A DNA stretch of 64,000 bases from Malus domestica (taxonomy: Eukaryota; Streptophyta; Magnoliopsida; Rosales; Rosaceae). Both the position numbers and the translations under genes were made by a program. Shown here in pieces: positions 50,596-61,001 of this stretch. The stretch is from NCBI RefSeq assembly GCF_042453785.1, contig NC_091671.1, positions 40,628,501-40,692,500 of the forward strand, given 5' to 3'. The notes beneath the pieces were generated by a model. The model searched no databases. It saw only the letters and a list, made by a program, of their open reading frames with translations, and was not told the DNA's origin. The first letter of the stretch is position 1. The number at the start of each line of letters is the position of its first letter.

Positions 50596-52152
50596 TGTCA
50601 TGCCCCGATCCCGACATACGTCCAAGATCGATACGTGACATCACCAAGTACCCATATATCTAACATACCGGGATATGTACAAAGCATAGATCAAGATTTG
50701 AATTTCATAGCATTTTAGGTACATTTTATGGCTGCATCTAACTTCCTCGTTAGACTGCCTATGTACCATAAATAGGGATCAAGCCATTTGTAGTTCGTTA
50801 TTCGTCAAACTCTAATCTTTTCGTAAAATACTTCTAGTGGAAAACATAGGGTACCACACTACACATCAACCATAAGCCAAACACAATTATCATCTTGTCA
50901 TGCACGCAGGTATACCATGCCCACACATTTACTTTCCAATTCATCCTTCAAATAAATCACTACGTTTCACATGCTTCCGCAATTCATAGTATGCAACATC
51001 TCAAAGAACAGTCAACGAATCACCATGTTATCCTCAAGCCACAATGGTCAACGAATCTAATCATAATGACAACAATCACAACCAACATTATTCCATAATC
51101 ACATCAATCAATAACACATATCATATACCAAAATGTAGGGCTAGAGCGACACAGTTCGGCTGAAGCCTACATCTCTGAAGCCTACATCTCTGAAGTTGAT
51201 ATCAAATCCCAGGAACCAACAAGTCAAATGATGCGATTTTGGACCACTCAACGAAATTCAAACCATGATACGATTCCTGACCATCACTCAACGAAATCAC
51301 GGAGTAGAAGGGATTTCGGACCATCACTCAACAGAATCCAAACCAGGATACGATTTTGAACCATCACTCAACGGAATCGCGGAGTAGAAGGGATTTTGGA
51401 CGATTCTGAACCATCACTCAACGGAATCGCGGAGTAGAAGGGATTCCAGACCATCACTCAACGGAATCGAAACCAGCATACGATTTCGGACCATCACTCA
51501 ACGGAATCGCGGAGTAGAAGGGATTTTGGACCATCACTCAACGGAATCCGAGTGGATACGATTCCGGACCATCACTCAACGGAATCGTAGAGTACAATGC
51601 ATAACAACTACTCAATGAAACAAGACATGGATCAAGTTACTCAAGTTACAAGGGTTCAACGAAACGAGAAATGAAATAATGAAACGATGGGTGAAACATG
51701 TTTCGAAGCAACAAACCTTATGACAATGGGTTAACGGTCCACTACTAGCCCTCACATTTCATCACACCAAGCCAAACATACAAAACAAACTATATTTCCA
51801 ATATGCACGTCAAATCCCACATCAGAAAACAACAACGATGGCTAAATATAAAAATTAACAATTTTATAGGAAACATAATCATAAAACCATCTCATATCCA
51901 CACATGATAATAGTTATGAAAACAGGGTAATCACCTATATCACATATATTAAAGTCACTCACATTTTATTATATCATACCATCTATGCAAATCAACCACC
52001 TTTCAAATAGGCACGTCAAATCGCATATCACAAGCATTATCAGTACACAAGCCAAATCATGTTTAATAAACATACGTCTATGGCTAAATATATAAAATCA
52101 CATTTCAATAGAAATCACAATATAAAATCAAGTCATATTCACAGATGATACC
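50596..52152 (+). repeat. Gypsy-type LTR-like region
   Basis: Begins TGTCATGCCCCGATCCCGAC, a start often seen in LTRs of plant chromoviruses (from memory). No coding frame is supported. It contains a minisatellite and is cut at 52153 by the next element. The internal coding region is not present on the right side, so the element is incomplete here. Confidence 0.4.
51232..51600. repeat. ~40 bp minisatellite with two alternating unit types
   Basis: The phrase GACCATCACTCAACGGAATC recurs about eight times at about 40 base intervals (51283, 51321, 51361, 51411, 51450, 51491, 51531 and 51570). It is followed either by GCGGAGTAGAAGGGATT or by CAAACCAGGATACGATT-type variants, so two unit types partly alternate to give an ~80 base higher-order period. 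Confidence 0.85.
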
Positions 52153-53987
52153 TGTTGATGCACAAAATCAGTGAGGACTTTGGTACAACAGAAAGTGTTA
52201 AGTTTGTGACCTTCGCTAGATTGCTTCGGTCACTAGTGTGGATAAGTATGTAAATGGATAGAGACAGGGAAGCAAACACAAGATGTACGTGGTTCACCCA
52301 TATTGGCTACGTCCACGGAGTAGAGGAATTCTCATTAATTGTGAAGGGTTTACACAAGTACATAGGTTCAAGCTCTCCTTTAGTGAGTATTAGTGAATGA
52401 TTTAGTACAAATAACATTAGGAAATATTGTGGGAGAATGATCTCCTTTTATAGAAAAGAGTTTCTAGCTTTGTTTTGACATTGACACGTGTCGTGTTGTG
52501 ATTGGCTTCTGATGTTGACACGTGTCGCGCTATGATTGGCTTCTGATGTCGACACATGTCGCGCTGTGATTAGCCTCCTGGTTTGAGGGAAACTTTTCTG
52601 GGTCCTTGACGGTATAACGTTGACCGGTGCTCAGTAGTTTCGGGATTGGTCAAGTATGGTACAAACAGTGCTCCCCTAAGTTCCTGAGTGAGGGAAGCTC
52701 CTCGGTTGGGGACTTGCAAGATCCAAGCCGCTGAGTAATCACGAAACTTCTAAGTACCGAAGTGTGGTATCATCTTCACTTACCTTATCTGTCTCATAGG
52801 TAAATGTGCATCTTCTCTGGAAGTACTTTTCCTCCATCCAGGGGTGGTATCTTTAACCGGTGGAGATGCACAAGGTAATGTATCAATTTGACTTGAAGCT
52901 TACTTGTAGTTTCAGGCTTGGTTAAGCGCGATACAAACCATGTAGTAGGAGTCCCCCAAGTCGCCGAGCTAGGAGATTTTCCGAAAGAGGTGACAGACAA
53001 GGTAAGCAATCAGAGTTCTAAGCAATCAGTCCCAGATCAGAAGTTTGATTTCGAGTTCCGGCTGATTGTTCTCATTCTCCCTATCTTGCAGGCAGCAAGA
53101 AGGATAAAGATAAGAAAAAGGAGAAGAGATGATATGAGATACTTTTGATTTTGAAGAAGTAACTTTCCACAAACTTATTCTTGAACTGGGCTGGAGTGTT
53201 TTCTGGTTTCCTCCAAAGTATAAGGCCGACTCAAGAATTTGAGGGTCAAAACAAGTCCATCAAACCTAAAGTACGTTCGACCCTGATGATATGGGATACT
53301 TTTGTTGTTGACAAAGTAATGGATGTATCGACACGTGTTCTGTTACGCTTGTCTCTATATGCTTCCTTATATCCTTCTCACTTGCCCTATCTGTTCCTCA
53401 GGCAGATGTGGTATCTTCTCTGGAAGCATAAGATGTTGAAGATGAGTACTCGAGAGCAATGTCAGGTAAGTAATCAGGTAAGGGGTTCCAGGCAGTCAGT
53501 TCCTGACTGGAAGCTTGATTCCAAGTGCTGACTGATTGCTCTCTTTCTCCTTGTCTTGCAGGTAAGAACAAGGCCAAAGGAAAAGACAGGGAAAAAGCAT
53601 GATATGGGATACTCTTGCTTTTAACCCTGATGATATGAGATACTCTTGCTCTAGTGTGGCTTGTTTGCAGAGGTATTATCAGGGGGAAAAGAAGCTGAGT
53701 ATTTCGAGAAACTCTGCTGAGAGTGCCCTCTCGAATGTGAAGAAAAGTTGAGCATTTTTTTTTATTTGCAGGTTTGTCTGGCTGTGGAGGATGAAGGTCG
53801 ACATATATAGGAATTGTCCCAATAGCGAGTAGTAACGTTGTTCCTTTACCCTTCTCGGTCATAGCAATATAGTGAGAGCTGCAAGATTCACATGTTTTAA
53901 CTTTGTCAGAGCACTTTGAAAAAGTGGTCTATGGTATCTACAAAGTTGATGTTGCGTGTGAAGATTGCAAATAAGCTCTATCTAAGG

Positions 53988-54350
53988 AAATCTGGCTCTC
54001 GAAGTTCAGAGAGCGATGCCTCTTCGATTTTCGAACAAGCAATCCTATCGGGGACCTGGCTCTCCAGATTCGGAGAACGGTGCCTCTTCGATTTTTGAGA
54101 AAGCAATCTTGTTGGGAGTCTGGCTTTCGAGATTCGAAAAGCGGTGCCTCTTCGATTTTTGAGAAAACAATCCTGTTAGGAGTCTGGTTGTCAAGATTCG
54201 GAGAACGATGCCTCTTCAATTTTTGAGAAAGCAATCCTGTTGTGAGTCTGGCTCTCCAGAGTCGGATAACGGTGCCTCTTTGATTTTTGAGAAAGCAATC
54301 CTGGTGGGAGTTTGGCTCTCGAGATTCGATTTTTAAGCAAGTAATCCTGT
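53988..54350. repeat. ~64 bp tandem array
   Basis: About 5.5 units, each with GTGCCTCTTCGATTTTTGAG, AAAGCAATCCTGTTGGGAGT and CTGGCTCTCGAGATTCG. A single further unit lies at about 54620-54665. The array sits in the interior of the non-autonomous element. Confidence 0.85.
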
Positions 54351-54806
54351 TGGGAGTGTTTTCTTGATGTGAGTAAAGGTTGGGCATTTTTGCCAGTTTG
54401 CCTTGCCACGGAGCACGAAGGTTGACACACACAGGGACTTTCTAGTTATCAAGCAGTGGTGCTGTTCCTTTATCCTTGTGGGTAATGGTAGGGTAGCTGG
54501 ACCTTCAAAATTTATGTGTCCAAACTTTGTCAGAGATATTTGGCAAAGTTATCTGTGGTACCCAAGAAGCTAATGTTGCATGTGGGGATTGTCGACATAT
54601 TTTACTCATGAAAATCTGCTTCTCGAAATCCGAAAAGTGGTGCCTCTTCGATTTTTGAACCAACGGCCCTGTTGCCCTTTCTTTTATAGGGGCACCAATT
54701 GTGTGCAAGAAGTACGTTTAGAGAGTTATTGCTTGCATGAAATTTCCCCTTATTTTTGTACTTCAGAGATTTATTGCTCCTCATTTCTCCTTCATCATTT
54801 CTGAGA

Positions 54807-55481
54807 ATGTCTGGCTCATCCGACCGTCGTTTTGACTTGAACTTTGGTGAACAGGCAACCATGCCTTCTCAAGTCAACATATGGCGCCCATCCTTCTTAT
54901 CCCCTACTGGTCATCTTATCGTTGGGGACTCTGTGATGAAGAATGATATGACCGCTGCGGTAGTGGCCAGAAACCTTCTCACTCTCAAACATAACTGACT
55001 ACTTTCCAAACGGTCTGATGAGTTGGCTGTTAAGGATTCTCTGGCTCTCAGTGTTCAGTGTGCAGGTTCTATGTCTAATATGACCCAACGCATATTTGCT
55101 CGAACCCGCCAAGTTGAATCATTGGCAGCTGAAGTGATAAGTCTCAAACAGGAGATCAGACGGCTCAAGCATGAGAATAAACAGTTGCACATGCTCGCAC
55201 ATGACTATGCTACGAACATGAAGAGGAAGCTCGACCAGCTGCAGGAATCTGATGGTCAGATTTTACTTGATCATCAGAGGTTTGTGGGTTTGTTCCAAAG
55301 ACATTTATTGTCTTCGTCTTCTAGGGATGTACCGCTTAATGAAGCTCCAAATGATCAACCTTCGGTGCCTCCTCCTTCTGGGGTTCTGCCTAGTACTGAG
55401 GCTCCGAATAATCACCCTTCGGTGCCTCCTCTTTCTGGGGTTCTGCCGACTGCTGAAACTTCTCCTGAGCAACCTTTGTGA
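54807..55481 (+). other. Coiled-coil ORF of the non-autonomous LTR element
   Basis: The frame opens MSGSSDRRFDLNFGEQATM, and later encodes a heptad-rich segment (RQVESLAAEVISLKQEIRR, then LKHENKQLHMLAHDYA), a likely coiled coil. It closes with a repeated PSVPPPSGVLP / PSVPPLSGVLP linker of 16-17 residue units. I recall such frames from Rosaceae repeats annotated as hypothetical proteins. It shows no enzymatic motif and could be a gag-like or passenger protein. The frame is not wholly intact. Treated as a fossil of the element, not a host gene. Confidence 0.5.
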
Positions 55482-55900
55482 AGGCTCTCTCTTGTTTGTT
55501 TATTTTGATTCATGTATATGTACATATTTGTAATTTATCGGAGATATCAATAAACAAGCTTTGCTTCATTTCAACGTATTGTGTTAAATACACCAAGGCC
55601 TTCTTCACTAAGTTCTTTGAATTTTTTCTTTTGTTGAAGCTTGTATGTTGAAGCTTTGTGAGTGAAGCATGTATGTTGAGGTAGTGCTCCCTTAATTTCC
55701 CGAGTGAGGAAAACTTCTTGGTTGGAGACTTGAAAAATCCAAGTCACTAAGTGGTCATGAGACTTCCGAGTATCAAGGTGCAGTAGCATATGGTAGGAGT
55801 CCCCCAAGTCTCCGGTCGAGGGAGCTAACGAATGAGGCATTTCCTTTTTAAGTGGTAGCCCAAAACTCCTCCTTCATATATATTTGTTATGAAAGTTGTT

Positions 55901-56126
55901 AGGCCTAAAGAAGATGAGGCCTAGGCAATTTTTTTTTTTCGAATTTTTTTTTTCGAATTTTTTTTTTCTTCGAATTTTCGAATTTTCGGAAAAAAAAATA
56001 TATATTTAAGCTTTGGTGTTGAAGCTTTGTAGGTGAAGCTTTCAGGAAACCAAGCTAGACATAGGTTCATAGGGTCACTAGAAGGTATTTGGTACTTATA
56101 CAACACTCGTGGACGGTCCTAGAAGC
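55901..56126. repeat. Poly(T)/TTCGAA low-complexity stretch and flank
   Basis: TTTTTTTTTTCGAA repeats four to five times at 55928-55990. No gene. Confidence 0.7.
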
Positions 56127-56247
56127 AATCATCCAAAACCCGGATAAAATGCTCATTTTAAAACATTATCATCCAAAACCCGGATAAAATGCTCATTTTA
56201 AAACATTATCATCCAAAACCCGGATAAAATGCTCATTTTAAAACATT
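56127..56247. repeat. 40 bp tandem repeat, three copies
   Basis: ATCATCCAAAACCCGGATAA plus AATGCTCATTTTAAAACATT is repeated three times without visible differences. Perfect copies suggest recent expansion. Confidence 0.95.
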
Positions 56248-57383
56248 CTCATTTATTGTTAGAGATGCTATAAGGTTCTTCTTATCCTTCTCGTTGGAGC
56301 ATGTCCACGCATGTGTACATGGACATGGACATGGAGACTCCACCATCAAATATTGAATAATGTTATACTTACCATCTATTTATACCATCTCTTTAATAAA
56401 GATAGGGCCCGACAACACATATGAATCTCATTTTTATTAGAAAGATGGTACAAATAATGGTAGAACTTTCACATTGAAACCATGCATGAGATTAATTTGC
56501 ATGCCAACGAAAACTAACGGAGATGGTTGGATGTGACGACACTCTATTTGCTTTCCCCTATATGTTCTTTGGTAGCTAGCAAATTCATATGATACTTGGT
56601 TTTTCAAATCCACATTATCCTATGTAAACATGATGTGACATGGAACAATTTTTTAACATCTCTTATGAAGACAGTCAAACAAAAATGTCAAAATTTAATT
56701 TTATGACTGATGTGGCTATTTGATGTTGATGTAAAAAATAAAAAAAAAAATATTTCAAAGGATGTGTTAAATTATTATTTTATTCTATATTGTGTTTTTC
56801 TTTGTTTGCTACCCCACTCGTGAGGGTGGGGCGCCCCTATTAATTCGAGGAACCTAGGACGTGTTTAAAGTGACTTCACAAGAGTGGTGAACAACTTTCA
56901 AACACCATGCCTTACTTAACCAAGGCTCAAATCACCCATAACTTGCTTTAATGCCCTGCTTAGTTACTAGTCTTCACTACCAAACTCGGCTTATTTTATT
57001 TTGTATTGGACCGCACTACTACAATTTTTTTATATTTATAATAAATAGTTTAGAATAGTTTAATTGTATATCCTATTGATGAATTAAGAAACCCCACACA
57101 TTAAATAACAAAATTGACTCTATCTTAGTTTGCTGTAAAAAAAAAAAAATTCTAAAAAGCAAAGTGCCAGATGACTTGGCTATCATGTCAACTATGATAT
57201 CTCCTTTGGAGAAAACCTTAATATCTATAAATCCAAAGTTGACGTATGCGACATTTTCTTTAGAGATATTTTATAATATGTTATCAAAGTTGACATAAGG
57301 GTGGGGCCCTAATCGACTCCTATTTGATCTCAATTTTAACACGACAAAACCTTAATAATAGTTTATTCTGATTTAATTGAATT
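56248..57383. other. No recognised feature
   Basis: AT-rich DNA with ACATGGACATGGACATGG (about 56316-56333) and poly(A) runs. It may include introns or flank of the NLA fragment to its right, but no earlier SPX exon was found here. Confidence 0.45.
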
Positions 57384-57887
57384 TTGGCAGTGTGTGATGG
57401 GAGCTTTTTCCCGGCCCTTCTCGATGAGATGTCTGCTGTGGTGGGTTTCTTTCATAAGCGTGCACAGCAATTGCTTGAACTCCATCTGGCTTCTGCCTTT
57501 CGTAAGTACATGTTTTGGGTCAAAGGCAAACGTCGAGGGGGCCATGGTGCCTTAATAGAAGAAGGCAAGGACCCCGTGACTTATGCTCTGATCAACGCCA
57601 TTGCCATTCGGAAAATACTAAAGAAATATGATACGGTATGTGAATCCAACTGCTCAAATTGGTAGTGCGTTTATCAAAAGTTTCGGTAATCCAGTTAAAT
57701 ATTTATGTTTATAATTTTGGTTTGTGTTATGGGAACAGATTCATTACTCAACACAAGGACATGCCTTTAAGTCGCAAGCTCAAAGTATGCACATTATGGC
57801 TTTTTGAGCTTATGGCTTTTCACATCAATTTAAGGGAAACCAAGACTAAGTCGAGGAAGGCACCGGCTTTGTTTGAGGGATGCTCCC
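57384..57887 (+). pseudogene. NLA: NLA/BAH1-like SPX-RING E3 ligase, pseudogene fragment
   Basis: NLA (BAH1) is a SPX-domain RING ubiquitin ligase controlling nitrate/phosphate responses through transporter turnover. Exon-like block 57391-57635 encodes [34 protein letters not shown] and [16 protein letters not shown], the second half of the SPX domain. After a spliceable intron (donor at 57636, acceptor at 57738) block 57739-57887 encodes IHYSTQGHAFKSQAQSMHI and then, in another frame, FELMAFHINLRETKTKSRKA to FEGCS. So one frameshift lies in the second block. The SPX start and the whole RING region are missing. The fragment ends exactly where an LTR begins. Identity is from recalled plant NLA/BAH1-like proteins. 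Confidence 0.8.
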
Positions 57888-57895
57888 TCTGTTAG

Positions 57896-59126
57896 CAGTG
57901 GCTAAGCCAGGAATTGTGGAGGGGAGGGGCGAGTTTAAAAGCGTAAACGGTCTCAAAACAAATGTAGATAACCAAATCCTTTCAAATAGTAAATAATATT
58001 AATATCGTTCATAATTTATCAATACAGACAAATTATAATTGTTGCTGACAAAATTTTATGTTATGAAAAAGTCGCATAATCAACTTATTATCAATAAAAG
58101 CAAAAAACAAGAAGGCGCAGCAGCAGCCGTTGTCTTGTAGTATACACAAAAAGACCAAAAAAATCAGATATCCATCCAAAGGAATCATAGGCAAGATATC
58201 AATATTTTTGGAAGGGGATAACCTAAAATAATATCCTAGCCCAATCCTTTTTCAATAAGAAAGTAGGTGTCTGAAATTTAGTGATTAATTTGCAAATTTT
58301 CCATCCGCTGTTAAGGTAGAAATTTCTTGTCCGGCTGCCGGACAATGTATCCATACGACTCCTGATGCAAATATAACCATCCTTATTGTATATGGAGAGG
58401 TTCTTCAATGTGCCCGAAATATAGGATAAAACAACACACATTGTCTCAAAATTGAAATTGAAATAGAACTAGGAATATATCTCAAAATCTTGAAAGTTTC
58501 AAAATGTATTGTGTTATTCAAGTTTGAACTATTTAGAATGACAAACTAGTAGTCAGTGCATATGTTAGTATGAATGAAGTTCCAAATTTGAAATAATTCT
58601 CTCAAAAGTAACACTTCACTTTTTCTTTTCTTTTTTGAATAAAATCTCCTTTCCTGTAACGAGTTGGAAGCTGGAACCCATATAGGCATATATATTTACA
58701 GTTTGTGGTTTGGAGAGATCTTTTGACTTTTTGAAAGGGCAAAGATTAAATTCCAATTTTGGGGGCAGCTTCTTGCTGCTGCTATCTGATTGGATTCGAA
58801 AGTGGGCAGCACGTGGTGAGATGAGTGAGCGTTCCTTCAATTATTTATTTATTTTAACTAGCCAATGAAACGGTGCCGTCCCACTAATGGGAATTCTAAA
58901 AAAAAAAAATGAACCAAGACCTATATGACGTTGTTTTGTTCTGGCCTTTTGAAAAATACTTAAAACCCTCCCGCACAGCAGAGCTGCGCATCAACAGGGA
59001 AACCAGAACTGCAATAAACCCAGAACTTCCGACGAGACCAGAGGTGCGGAACCACCGCTCCTGGACTTATTTTCCGCGAGGGGAGGGGCGGCCGCCCCTC
59101 CTTGCCCCTATGTAGCTTCGCCCTTG
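57896..59126. mobile_element. hAT-type DNA transposon, non-autonomous (1,231 bp)
   Basis: Flanked by the identical 8 bases TCTGTTAG (57888-57895 and 59127-59134), the target duplication size of hAT. Ends: CAGTGGCTAAGCCA at the left and, reverse-complemented, CAAGGGCGAAGCTA at the right (10 of 14 matching, CA...GGC pattern of hAT termini). GGGGAGGGGCG words sit near both ends. No transposase frame is supported. Frames inside (for example at 58909-59115) are probably chance. Confidence 0.85.
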
Positions 59127-59128
59127 TC

Positions 59129-60067
59129 TGTTAGAAAATGAGTATATGAAACTGAATATTATAGTCGATTGTAGTGTTTCAATCGACATTGAATAGTCTT
59201 GCTAGAAAGCTTAAAGCTATCATAATTCTTGTGGGATTGTAATTAAGATATGATTGGAATTCATATTTGGTATCCTATGGTGATTCTAATAGGAGAATAA
59301 AATATGATTGATATATTATAAATAGTGGCCACTGCTCTTACAAAACTTACGCTCAATATTGAACTAAGACCTATTGTAGGTTTGAGTACTTTTGGTTTTG
59401 CAAGAGAGGAGAAGGTGCACTGTTTAGAAGTCTGCTTTGGCTTCTTCTTCTATAGTTTTTACAGTTAGTTTGTCTTTGTGTTTATCGAATTGTGATTTTA
59501 ATACTTGTATAAATTTGTGGTTCATGAGCTTAATCTCTTAACTTATATTTTTGATATGTTTAATCTTACATGTGGTATTAGAGCCTAAGATTGTTGCTCT
59601 TGAATTCAAATTAAAAGTTTTGACATTAAAACAGTAAAAGATGTGATGGTTAATTAGCAAGGATCAAATTTTGATTGTGAGGAAATCTGTAGGGCTTTCC
59701 TAAGGTTTTATCTGGAATTCTTTTTTAGCAAAACCTTTTTGCTCAGTTTTGAACATTTGTTATACTATGTCATGAGTGTCGTGCATCGATTATATTTTGC
59801 TGGATATTATATAATATATAAAAATTATATTATATAATATCAAAGGGCTTCCAAGTATAAAGAAGCACAAACACGAATCTATTTCAATATATATACACAT
59901 GGATGCATGGTGTGCTGGTGCATGTATCTGCTTTGCCATTAGCATTGGTTAAGCCAAATTTTGAACTTATGAGCATATATGATTCAGGATTGTTGTACAT
60001 GTTGAGTCTCATCGATTGTCATGATGAAGCAAATATGCTTAGTCTTTTCTGACGGCTTAAAAGAAAG
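59129..60067 (+). mobile_element. Copia-like 5' LTR and leader remnant
   Basis: An LTR of about 448 bases starts TGTTAG and ends TTACA at 59570. It is followed after two bases by TGGTATTAGAGCC (59573-59585), a primer-binding site of the initiator-tRNA-Met type. The first six bases of the LTR are duplicated by the hAT insertion, so the original start is at 57890. A TATA-like stretch lies at about 59316. The leader continues to 60067, where another element's LTR begins. No coding part of this element remains in the window. Confidence 0.75.
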
Positions 60068-61001
60068 TGTTGACCCTAGAAACTACCAAGCCTACGTGGC
60101 GCGCAGGCCGAGTAATTAATGAGCTAACTACGTCATTCGGTGAATGCGGGGCGTGCCAACTCGTCGGCCGAGCTCGGCCGAGGAGTAAATTTGTTAATGT
60201 TGCGTTGGGTCGCGCTACTGACTTCTGCGTCTTGCAATTGCGGCCGAGAAAGGAACACGTCTCGGCCTCTTGGGCTCTCGAACCTGAAGACAAGGTTACT
60301 ATTCTTACGAAGTTCAATATCAAATTCGGCTTTCAATGTGCCGAATGTAATAACTGTAACACCTCACTTCACCGAGAAGGCTGATGAGAGGACATCGACC
60401 AATAAGGATTTAGAAACCCTTCTCGACCGAGACTTGGATAGGTAATCAATCGTTCTCGCCGCAGTGCTGTTGATGCCAACGGAAGATACTGCGAGACCGA
60501 CTGATTCTACGGTGACAGAGCTATCTATGCCGACTTAAGATATCACCGGTTGCTTCCACAGTGCTGTTGATGCCAACGGAAGATGTGTCAGCGAAAAAGG
60601 AAAAAGAAAAATCACAAGTTGTGAGAGTTTGCGCAGGGCAATTTTGTATTGATTTGCAGGGGGCTTCGAATGATGTGCAACCTCTTCTATTTATAGCAAT
60701 GGCTCCCCCCAAGGTCGAGTTAGAGACCTACTCGGACTAGGTTTTCTTCCCCTGATCAGCATCAACTCGACCAGTCCTATCTTCACTAGGACTGTGAACC
60801 TAGTCCTTAACTGAGTCAGATTCGCTTCCGGGTCCTGCCGAGACTCCTTATGGCACTAGGATTCGACCTCTTGTGTTACGACCTAGCCGACCTAGGTTTG
60901 GAGGCCCACGTACTGAACGATCAATGGTATTCTTGCCGCAAGGCCTTCCGGGCCGAGAATGACCCTACATTGGGCCCAAACTGTTATTTTGGGCCCAAAC
61001 A
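60068..61001 (-). repeat. 3' LTR of a Ty3/gypsy element (minus strand)
   Basis: On the minus strand it starts TGTTTGGGCCCAAAATAAC and ends CTAGGGTCAACA (934 bp), with a TATA box (CTATAAATAGAAGAGG, about 60685-60702) and a likely leader AATTGCCCTGCGCA. Immediately outside its start, at 61002-61016, the minus strand reads GCGAGGGGGCAA, a polypurine tract. That makes it the 3' LTR of an element whose interior lies at higher coordinates. It belongs to the same family as 17519-18460 and 32554-33495. Confidence 0.8.

Larger units (their letters stand above)
52153..55900 (+). mobile_element. Large non-autonomous LTR-type element (LARD-like)
   Basis: Begins TGTTGATGCACAAAATCAGT. The first ~500 bases carry three variants of GACACGTGTCGCGCT-type words and have LTR character. 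The interior has no reverse transcriptase or integrase but holds a tandem array and one coiled-coil ORF. A diverged copy of the 52668-52780 segment (GTGCTCCC, CGAGTGAGG, GGAGTCCCCCAAGTC) recurs at 55683-55820 on the far side of the ORF. The right LTR is not clearly delimited and the end is approximate. Incomplete or old, with few frame breaks in its ORF. Confidence 0.5.

Noticed and set aside
51232-51600. Regular ~40 base repeats resembling a CRISPR array
   Set aside because: The units are contiguous variants without unique spacers, in a plant nuclear context; it is a minisatellite.
56127-56247. Three 40 base repeats as a CRISPR-like array
   Set aside because: Perfect head-to-tail copies with no spacers.
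58909-59115. 68-codon ORF inside the hAT element
   Set aside because: No transposase similarity, and it overlaps terminal GGGGAGGGG repeats.
60068-60445. ORFs of 101-105 codons on both strands
   Set aside because: They lie in the LTR, are mutually overlapping shadows and lack family resemblance.
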